Assembly (NCBI GenBank): GCA_012511915.1
Contig: JAAZFB010000062.1
Coordinates: forward strand, 1-6,638
Reading direction: 5' to 3'
DNA from: Clostridiaceae bacterium
GTDB taxonomy: Bacteria; Bacillota; Clostridia; Monoglobales; Firm-18
Length of the DNA stretch: 6,638 bases
The notes beneath the pieces were generated by a model. It saw only the letters and a program-made list of their open reading frames with translations. It made no database searches and was not told where the DNA came from. Numbering within the stretch: position 1 is the stretch's first letter; the number at the start of each line of letters is the position of its first letter. The position numbers and the translations under genes are program-made. Of the stretch, positions 1 through 5,719 are shown one piece after another.

Positions 1-92
1 AACGGATCTAATTGATCTGTTAAATTATTGCGCCGTTAATAACTTGATTACAAATAAAATAAGGAGTATTTAAACCCTATATTATAAAAATG
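1..92. other. AT-rich non-coding sequence, no gene seen
   Basis: No intact open frame and no recognisable OrfB sequence is visible on either strand. The stretch is very AT-rich (about 20 percent GC over 61-120 by count). It may be the outer side of the decayed insertion sequence or simple intergenic DNA. No promoter of the Bacteroidota type and no hairpin terminator could be supported. Confidence 0.4.
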
Positions 93-381
93 ATTCAAAA
101 AATTTGTTTTACAACATAGAAGTATTATACGTTCTATTTCTGCATCATTAAGACGTTTTTCCAACTCCGCAATCTTCCTTGTCTCTTCATTTATTGACTA
201 GATTCCTTGCCCCGGAAAATTTGAGGCCCCTTTTTTCTTTATTCTCCTTTCTCCATCGATATATTAGAAAAGTCGCTATTCCCAATTCCAGGGCGAGCTC
301 AGATACGTTCTTGCGCTCTTAACTTAATTTAACCGCATTCTCTTTGAATGCTTTGCCGTAATGTGTTATTTGTTTTCTCAT
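93..381 (-). pseudogene. Decayed IS3-family transposase OrfA remnant
   Basis: Read on the minus strand from an ATG at 381, the conceptual product opens MRKQITHYGKAFKENAVKLS and, after an in-frame TAA (321-319), continues ERKNVSELALELGIATFLIY then RWRKENKEKRGLKFSG. This is the helix-turn-helix N-terminus of an IS3-family OrfA (HTH_Tnp_1/transposase_8 type). At a GGGG run (213-210) an extra base shifts the frame. In the new frame there is a TAG (200-198), then NEETRKIAELEKRLNDAEIE and R, the leucine-zipper segment that ends OrfA, close to the usual ERDILKKA end. The match fades near 93. At least two stops and one frameshift are seen, so the gene is dead. No OrfB (DDE catalytic) sequence follows in 1-92, so the element is truncated or continues outside. 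It is a marker of past mobile-element activity at the edge of the locus. Confidence 0.85.
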
Positions 382-440
382 GTTACACAAAATTAAACTT
401 TTATGCTTAACTCCATGTCCAAACTAAGTTAGTAATTCCA
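382..440. other. Probable left-flank of the IS3 relic, no gene
   Basis: This stretch lies upstream of the OrfA relic start on the minus strand and has no coding signal in any frame beyond the short open frame noted next to it. It would be where an IS3 terminal inverted repeat should sit; the region around 416-430 (tgtccaaactaagtt) could be such an end, but I cannot identify the matching right end in this window, so the boundary is not fixed. Confidence 0.3.
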
Positions 441-539
441 ATGATACAAGTTCTCCGAATCGAGACACACTCCGACATCAGAAAGATTCCTGTATCGTCC
501 GATATAGATGTAGAAAAGGAAGATGTGAAAGTTCATTGA
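441..539 (+). other. Short open frame, possible 3' remnant of a lost gene
   Basis: A 32-codon plus-strand frame begins at ATG 441 and ends with TGA at 537-539, five bases before the stop codon (547-545) of the convergent glycosyltransferase gene. The frame is open back to a TAA at 408-410. The product is hydrophilic and charged: it includes RIETHSDIRKIPVSSDIDVE and then KEDVKVH at the C-terminus. Many codons follow a purine-first pattern (GAC ATC, GAT ATA GAT GTA GAA), which looks more like real coding than random sequence. I do not recognise the family. It may be the C-terminal tail of a gene whose front was removed when the IS3 element (its OrfA relic ends at 381) inserted or deleted. It may also be chance. 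The opposite strand also has a 35-codon frame here, but it is hydrophobic, as expected of an antisense shadow. Confidence 0.2.
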
Positions 540-544
540 ATACG

Positions 545-1726
545 TTATTTATTTTTGTTTATTAATCCCATCACCCGTTTGGCCTGGACTACGTTGTTTT
601 TCTTTTCCACGACGAACCTTTGTCCCAATCGGCCTCTCTCATCCAGCTCTTCACGAGGCTTGGAAAGCAGAATCTCCAGTATGCGCTGATAACCTTTCAC
701 AGTCTCTTCTTCGAAGAGGTAGACTTTATCCCAATATTCCTTAGGCATACCGGGCAAATGGGTTGTAATCATAGCAGTCCCACTGCACATATACTCTATG
801 TTTTTCGAAGGGAAAGAATACTTTGTGAAATCTTCGTGTGTGGGACGGGGGTTAATGAGCAGCGTGGCTTTCAACTCGTCGGCCACTACCTCGTCGTTGG
901 TGCGAGGGCCGAAATAGATAAACTGGGAATACTTCTCATCCTTCTTCTTCAGCCAGTCCCTCATCTCGCCATCGCCATAAATGTGCATCTCGGTATCTGG
1001 AAACATTCCCATAATATTAAGATATGCCTCCACCAGCATCTTAACACCGTATTTCTCGTACAGTCCCCCGGCATATACGAGAATTCTCTTGTCCTTGTCG
1101 GGCATTCTCTTCTCGGGCTTCATAGTATGATCCACAAGTCCCTCCATTACAATGTAAGGGCGGCATTTGAGGTTAATCTTCTCGTTCATCTGCTCTGTGA
1201 GTAGCACATACATCGAAAAGCTGTTCATGTAACTCATGTTCACACGAGAGTTCCAACTCTGATGTTCTCCTGGTTCTTTCGACATATATCCCGGCAAGTC
1301 GGTAACGATGCCGAGCGTCTTTGTTCTCGTCAGTTTTGATGCCACCAATCCGCCCATGCAGCCTGACACATTAAGGACATCAAAAACGACGACATTGTCC
1401 TTATGCCTCATGCACCAGCCAAGGACATGGAAGAACGATGAGAAGAACTGTCCCAGTCGCTTTATCACGGGCAGATCCCATGTGCTGGCATAATGATAAT
1501 GTATGCCGTCCTCCGTCTCATCCGCCTCTTTTATTCTCTTGCCATACACTCCCTGTGGGAATGGCATAGATGTCATCGTAAATACCTCCGCCCCGTTTTC
1601 CACAAAGCCCGTTGCAAGAAGACGATGTAGCTTCTGAATGGAATATACCGGTTTTCTGTTTCCCTTCTCAAAAAACACCAGCAACAGCCGACGGGAGCAT
1701 AGTGTGCTAAAATATAGGATATTCAT
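545..1726 (-). CDS. GT-B glycosyltransferase (GT4-like, Glycos_transf_1)
   Basis: This is a 393-residue GT-B glycosyltransferase predicted to add a sugar to the lipid-linked repeat unit on the cytoplasmic side of the membrane. The N-terminal half (1-190) starts MNILYFSTLC, has a hydrophobic patch at 92-105 and a VVVFDVLN strand (112-119), and GIVTDLPG (139-146). The donor-binding half includes ILVYAGGLYEKYG (215-227), MHIYGDGEM (247-255), and a block at 292-320 with NPRP, SFPSKNIEYM and SGTAMI. In that block the second Glu (311) is present, but the place of the first Glu of the E-x7-E motif is Tyr303. Related SxPSK..EYM enzymes often lack the first Glu, so this need not mean inactivity. Length is normal. 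It starts 78 bases after the polymerase stop, without an obvious Bacteroidota -7 (TAnnTTTG) box in the gap, so it is probably still in the operon. It is more GC-rich than the polymerase gene. Specificity is unknown. Confidence 0.92.
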   Translation of the reverse strand: MNILYFSTLCSRRLLLVFFEKGNRKPVYSIQKLHRLLATGFVENGAEVFTMTSMPFPQGVYGKRIKEADETEDGIHYHYASTWDLPVIKRLGQFFSSFFHVLGWCMRHKDNVVVFDVLNVSGCMGGLVASKLTRTKTLGIVTDLPGYMSKEPGEHQSWNSRVNMSYMNSFSMYVLLTEQMNEKINLKCRPYIVMEGLVDHTMKPEKRMPDKDKRILVYAGGLYEKYGVKMLVEAYLNIMGMFPDTEMHIYGDGEMRDWLKKKDEKYSQFIYFGPRTNDEVVADELKATLLINPRPTHEDFTKYSFPSKNIEYMCSGTAMITTHLPGMPKEYWDKVYLFEEETVKGYQRILEILLSKPREELDERGRLGQRFVVEKKNNVVQAKRVMGLINKNK

Positions 1727-1804
1727 TCGTAGAAATTTCGTTTTAAGTGAACTTACTTCCTTAAATAATTGATATGATGTAATAGGTCTCGAATCTCATG
1801 GATA
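1727..1804 (-). other. 78-base gap between polymerase and last GT gene
   Basis: This is the only sizeable intergenic gap within the gene array. On the minus strand I see no TAnnTTTG -7 box, no TTTG -33 box and no hairpin with a U-run, so neither promoter nor terminator is supported. A short palindrome GAAATTTC sits about 10 bases upstream of the ATG at 1726. The gap coincides with the change in base composition and may be a join between segments of different origin. Confidence 0.45.
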
Positions 1805-2923
1805 CTATACCAGTGTCCACATCCTATAACTATACCATAAGAGTATTAAGGACATGATTGAAAGCATAGAATTAAATAACATCACATTGGCAACATTTCG
1901 ATTGTGGTGAGATGGTGATGTCAACACATTTTCACGATATAACTCGCTAAAGTATAGAGAGTAGAATATTGGTAAACAAATCATAAAACGATTAAAGAAT
2001 GCCGCACTTGCTGTGAACATGCCTATTGTGATTGAACCAAAAACAAGCAATAACACTTTTCTTGTCGATACTTTTTTGTCAATATTTAATAGAATATATG
2101 TAGACAATAATGTGACATACATAACACTTTTATCACCATATCCATAAAAACTATAATCTGTATTTTCTCCTGCGAAATCAGAATAGGTAGTATAATGAGA
2201 TTCTCCCAGAAAAGCATTTAGTAACGTAGAATTCAAGAAATTATCTAGAATATAATATGATAACAAATACATTAAAGGAGGTAAAATGAAACAAAGTATA
2301 CTTACTAGTTTTTCTTTCTTGGACAATAATTTATACAGCAATAAAGACAAGAAGAACAAAGCCACATAAATCAAAACAGAGAAATGGGTAAAAGCGGCAA
2401 GGATAAAAAAGATTGCCGTTATTATTTTTTTATCTTTAAGCCAAAACAGGACACCAGCAAAAATAAACATTATTGCCATTGCATTTCGGGATATTGAAAC
2501 AACCCAAATAAAATTTGGAAATGAGAATAGACCAACGAAATAAATAACATTTGTAAGCGTAATTCTTCGCACGTACCTTGCAAATGTCCACATAATCATA
2601 AAGTAATACAGAGCCACAGTAGCACCTGTTACGAACTCCGCTCCGACAAATGTATTACCAAATAGTACCAACAAGACATAGTAAATAAAATCAACACTAC
2701 GCTCAAAAAAAGACTCAGCTATATCCTTAATTTTTTCTCCTTGCCAACGCTCTGCCGTTTCGTAGTATCGGCCCAAGTCTAATGCATCCGGAGAAATAAA
2801 ATTATAACCCATGAAGAAAATAATGGTGACAAGGATGAAGATTAGAAAATTCTTTCTACTAATCCCCCCCCTAACCTTCGTAGGTCGGACTGGTAGTTTT
2901 TTTGTATTTACAACCGTTTCCAT
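1805..2923 (-). CDS. wzy: EpsG/Wzy-like polysaccharide polymerase
   Basis: This is a 372-residue, strongly hydrophobic protein matching the EpsG type of O-antigen/capsule polymerase, predicted to join repeat units in the periplasm. About 10 transmembrane segments are visible (roughly 24-43, 77-93, 97-117, 122-143, 146-162, 166-198, 205-228, 264-282, 287-326, 342-365). Features seen in EpsG-like proteins are the D-x-x-RYY motif after the first helix (DLGRYYETAERW, 49-60), the SISRNAMA segment (143-150) opening a helix, and HFS (180-182) in the next. A large soluble loop (about 230-262) is rich in Tyr, Asp and Glu. Start ATG overlaps the upstream stop by one base. Codons 18-20 contain a run of eight G residues near the 5' end, so the frame could switch by slippage. 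The gene is AT-rich compared with the downstream one. Polymerases are poorly conserved, so the family call rests on topology and short motifs. Confidence 0.83.
   Translation of the reverse strand: METVVNTKKLPVRPTKVRGGISRKNFLIFILVTIIFFMGYNFISPDALDLGRYYETAERWQGEKIKDIAESFFERSVDFIYYVLLVLFGNTFVGAEFVTGATVALYYFMIMWTFARYVRRITLTNVIYFVGLFSFPNFIWVVSISRNAMAIMFIFAGVLFWLKDKKIITAIFFILAAFTHFSVLIYVALFFLSLLLYKLLSKKEKLVSILCFILPPLMYLLSYYILDNFLNSTLLNAFLGESHYTTYSDFAGENTDYSFYGYGDKSVMYVTLLSTYILLNIDKKVSTRKVLLLVFGSITIGMFTASAAFFNRFMICLPIFYSLYFSELYRENVLTSPSHHNRNVANVMLFNSMLSIMSLILLWYSYRMWTLV
2864..2871 (-). repeat. G8 homopolymer tract in the polymerase gene
   Basis: Eight C on the plus strand read as eight G in the coding strand, spanning codons 18-20 (AGG GGG GGG) of the polymerase. 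In the sequence as given the frame is intact (ON). Worked through directly, G7 would give stop TAA after 26 residues and G9 would give stop TAG after 21 residues, before the first membrane helix is complete. It is the only G/C run of this length in the window. The tract itself is seen; use as a phase-variation switch is inference. Confidence 0.9.
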
Positions 2924-4185
2924 TACGAAAGTTTTTTAATATGAACAACCTGTTTATATATTTCCACTAGTGTTTCCACGGTTTTATCGGCGTTCTGCCT
3001 TTCTTTGGCCACTTTCAAGGCTCTTTCAGAAAATCCTTCAGCAATTTCAGCATCTCTCATCTCCATTATTGCAAAAGCAAGGATATACGATTCATTGGGT
3101 GCTACAAGAACACCGCTATTATGTCGCAGCATTGTGGCATTACCTCCCACGGCATTGGCAATTGTAGGCACTCCCAGCATCATTGCCTCGGCAATGGCAT
3201 TGCTACTATTCTCGATATAAGCGGGATGCACATAAGTGTCACAAGATAACAAACCATCTCTAATAGTCTTGCCATCAACTCGACCATGGAAATTCACACT
3301 GACATTCTCTGGGACTATTCTGAGCTTTTTAATAAAATACTTCAGGCGGTCATTACTTCGCCCGACGCCATATACATGCCAATCTATATTCACTCCTTGA
3401 TCTTTAAGAATCTTCGCTGTCTTCAGAACGATATCCATACCCTTATACCATTCTGGACTAATAGAAGAATGTATATGAATAGTCTTTCCATCATAATGAT
3501 ACTGCCACTTAGCTCCATTAAAATCACCACGCATCATTTCTTCGCAATGGAAATAGCGAGAACCAGGGCTAAGCATCTGACTCATGGTGTAATCCCAGTC
3601 AGTGCGGCCAATCCAGCTCTTTACATACTTACCCATAGCTATTTCTCTTGCCGCACGATGCTGGGCATGCCTATAGTCTCGAAAATTCCCAGCACGAAGA
3701 AACCAGCGAACAGGGAAATCCGCCTTAAAAAAATCGTGCTTCGAAAAGCCGTAAGGCAAATAAACATACAAATATTCGGACAGAAGACCTTGAATGTGAA
3801 CCACAAAAGGTCTATCTATCAGCGGAATAACACTAGCGTATGCATTCTCAATACCCCAGACATGAATCACATCGGGCCTATATTCATCAATGCGCTGCTT
3901 TATTTTCTGGGCAATAACCTCTTCATCATTGGTTAGTTTACCAAAGATGCCATGAAGAATCGTTGCAACCTTATTACCCCCGGTAGAGAATTGCACAGGA
4001 AGATAAGCAACGTTTCCTTCAGTTATTGTTTCATTGTCGGTAGTGCTAATGAATGTAATGCCAAGTTCCAAATTCGGCACTCGCTTCGTCAGCTCATCCT
4101 GCAAGGCACCAATCCAGCCACCGGTGCCCTTTACAATTCCTTTTTTATAGTTTCCCCCATTGGGGGCAATCCAAAGTATGCGCAT
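2923..4185 (-). CDS. GT4-like glycosyltransferase
   Basis: This is a 420-residue GT-B fold retaining glycosyltransferase, predicted to act in the cytoplasm or at the inner membrane and add one sugar to the lipid-linked repeat unit. The N-terminal Rossmann half begins MRILWIAPNGG and has a GTGGW loop (20-24), a common glycine-rich acceptor-side loop, and PDVIHVWG (104-111). The C-terminal Glycos_transf_1 half runs from about 232. It contains SISPEWYKGMD (241-251), HVYGVG (270-275), a VNFHGRV strand and loop (297-303), and ENSSNAIAE (325-333), a complete E-x7-E nucleotide-sugar motif, followed by AMMLGVPTIAN and VGGN. Length is usual for GT4. Start ATG at 4185 lies 7 bases after the flippase stop, with no clear Shine-Dalgarno. 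The stop shares one base with the polymerase start (TAATG). A stretch at about 205-232 (LSPGSRYFHCEE onward) separates the two halves. The sugar specificity cannot be inferred. Confidence 0.92.
   Translation of the reverse strand: MRILWIAPNGGNYKKGIVKGTGGWIGALQDELTKRVPNLELGITFISTTDNETITEGNVAYLPVQFSTGGNKVATILHGIFGKLTNDEEVIAQKIKQRIDEYRPDVIHVWGIENAYASVIPLIDRPFVVHIQGLLSEYLYVYLPYGFSKHDFFKADFPVRWFLRAGNFRDYRHAQHRAAREIAMGKYVKSWIGRTDWDYTMSQMLSPGSRYFHCEEMMRGDFNGAKWQYHYDGKTIHIHSSISPEWYKGMDIVLKTAKILKDQGVNIDWHVYGVGRSNDRLKYFIKKLRIVPENVSVNFHGRVDGKTIRDGLLSCDTYVHPAYIENSSNAIAEAMMLGVPTIANAVGGNATMLRHNSGVLVAPNESYILAFAIMEMRDAEIAEGFSERALKVAKERQNADKTVETLVEIYKQVVHIKKLS
4154..4166 (-). repeat. Short C5/G5 hairpin at the 5' end of the GT gene
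   Basis: Five C and five G separated by a 3-base loop lie 20-32 bases into the coding sequence that starts at 4185 (codons for APNGG). The mRNA could fold into a GC-only 5-bp stem just past the start codon, where it might slow ribosome loading or affect coupling to the flippase gene. The stem is short and the codons are explained by the conserved APNGG loop, so function is doubtful. Confidence 0.6.
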
Positions 4186-4192
4186 TTAATAA

Positions 4193-5719
4193 TTATTGTC
4201 TTTTTAATTTATTACTGACAAAAGAGAGGACCCGTGTTCGTTCTGCCCTTGTCATACCGATAAAAAGAGCACTCAAACCAGAACTAATAACCGCAACCAG
4301 AATGGTAGCTACAGCACCGAGGTATCCATTCATAAGGTTATAGACTAACACTGGTAAAGGGATAGCAATCAGGGCCACTTCCAAACATGGAAACAATGCT
4401 TTCTTCATGAAATCCCAAATATGTAGATACACTCGTTTACGAAGATAAAAGAGCCTAAAGATATATGTCACTATATTCATTACTATATTAACAAGAAGAA
4501 CATATTCAGGCGCAGCACCTAATACCAGCCCTACAATACTCAATGGTATTACCAACAGTTTGAAAATAGACAACCCTATCTGGTACTTCTTAATATCTCC
4601 ATGAGCACCTACTGCTGCTGCCAACGACATACAGACTGAATCGATGAGAGAATAGATAATCATTAATCTGCAGAACGATACAGCATGTTCCGGTACAACC
4701 TCGAGCCAGATATCCATTATCTCAGCACAACATAAGAAAATGGGTAACGCCATGATGAACATCATAAAGAAAGCAAAACGAGTTGTCCTGTATACCAAAG
4801 AGAAAAAATAGTCTGTGTCTCCCGCCGCCCACGACTTGGTGATCTGAGGATTAAAAGCCGTCGTGAAGCCACCTAAAAACCGTGTAATAGCGCCGTTTAC
4901 TTGAGTAGCCACACCCATTGCAGCATTCATCGTTACGCCGAAGAAGAAATTCTGAACAAGCTGTAAACCCTGTGATATTCCAAGATTTGCCACATTGCCG
5001 AATATGGACCATCCCGAAAAGTTCATCATGTAACGAAACAGACCTTTGTCCCAGATTCTATGGTAATTGCATATCTTGAAATTCCTAAGACAATAAAAAA
5101 TATAAATTGCAGATGTGATTATCGTTACACCCAAAGTAAGTAATCCATATAATATTAGTTTATCAATATTTCCTATCGTTAAGAGATAAACAATACCAAG
5201 TTTTAATACTGCTTCGATGATACTCACATAAGCATACACCCCCATCCTCTCATAGGCAATAATTGCTCCATTATAAGGTGCATAATATATATTAAAACAG
5301 GCGGTTAGCACAGATATCTGATACACCCATTGAGCAGCTACCATTCTCCCTTCTGGTATCTTGATATATGTATTCATATACCAAAGGCCGATGGTTTCTG
5401 CCAAAAAAAGGAATAGTCCAATGATGATGAACTGACAATTGATACCCATAGAGAACACCCTTGTGGCGCTCGTCTCATCACCCTTTCCGAGTTCAACATT
5501 CAAAAAACGCTGAGTTGTGCTAGCCATACTGCTTTTCAAAAAAGAGAACAAAATAACCACGCCACCCACCACATTGTAGATGCCGAAGTCGCTGACGCCA
5601 AGTGTAGCAAGAACCACACGAGATGTATATAAAGATATAGCTATGATGACCAACATCCTTATATACAAAGCAACCGTATTTTTTGCTATACGTTTGTTAT
5701 TTGAAGAAACATCTGTCAT
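4193..5719 (-). CDS. wzx: Wzx-like lipid-linked oligosaccharide flippase
   Basis: This is a 508-residue inner-membrane protein of the polysaccharide-transport branch of the MOP/MATE superfamily. It is predicted to flip lipid-linked repeat units from the cytoplasmic to the periplasmic face. By eye there are about 12-13 hydrophobic segments, for example near 16-36, 44-60, 92-114, 160-181, 186-210, 313-331, 351-371, 384-424, 441-462 and 466-487. A basic N-terminus precedes helix 1, and SRVVLATLGVSDFGIYNVVG (33-52) is the typical first-loop motif of these flippases. STTQRFLN (67-74) and the ATQV...F...FNPQITKSWAAG region (271-300) also fit. Length is normal for the family. The ATG at 5719 overlaps the upstream stop as ATGA, which fixes the start. 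The next gene begins 7 bases after its stop. The flippase role is family knowledge; the cargo is unknown. The symbol is generic, as Wzx proteins diverge strongly. Confidence 0.92.
   Translation of the reverse strand: MTDVSSNNKRIAKNTVALYIRMLVIIAISLYTSRVVLATLGVSDFGIYNVVGGVVILFSFLKSSMASTTQRFLNVELGKGDETSATRVFSMGINCQFIIIGLFLFLAETIGLWYMNTYIKIPEGRMVAAQWVYQISVLTACFNIYYAPYNGAIIAYERMGVYAYVSIIEAVLKLGIVYLLTIGNIDKLILYGLLTLGVTIITSAIYIFYCLRNFKICNYHRIWDKGLFRYMMNFSGWSIFGNVANLGISQGLQLVQNFFFGVTMNAAMGVATQVNGAITRFLGGFTTAFNPQITKSWAAGDTDYFFSLVYRTTRFAFFMMFIMALPIFLCCAEIMDIWLEVVPEHAVSFCRLMIIYSLIDSVCMSLAAAVGAHGDIKKYQIGLSIFKLLVIPLSIVGLVLGAAPEYVLLVNIVMNIVTYIFRLFYLRKRVYLHIWDFMKKALFPCLEVALIAIPLPVLVYNLMNGYLGAVATILVAVISSGLSALFIGMTRAERTRVLSFVSNKLKRQ

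Noticed and set aside
441..497. GATACA / TGTATC inverted repeat considered as a terminator
   Set aside because: Arms are only 6 bases with a loop of about 40 bases and no U-run, so no terminator can be supported for either strand.
418..522. Minus-strand 35-codon frame starting MNFHIFLF
   Set aside because: It overlaps the plus-strand short frame, is hydrophobic in the way antisense of charged codons usually is, and has no start signal or homology I recognise.
1..544. Invertible promoter or CRISPR-like repeats near the locus edge
   Set aside because: I looked for paired inverted repeats flanking a TAnnTTTG promoter and for regularly spaced repeats; only short 5-6 base matches were found.
620..1204. 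Long plus-strand open frame opposite the last glycosyltransferase gene
   Set aside because: It lies wholly antisense to a well-supported gene, its product has no recognisable motif, and its length fits a shadow frame in GC-richer sequence.
3286..3936. 216-codon plus-strand open frame opposite the GT4-like gene
   Set aside because: It is antisense to a gene with clear GT4 motifs; the predicted product has no domain signature, and there is no sign of independent coding.
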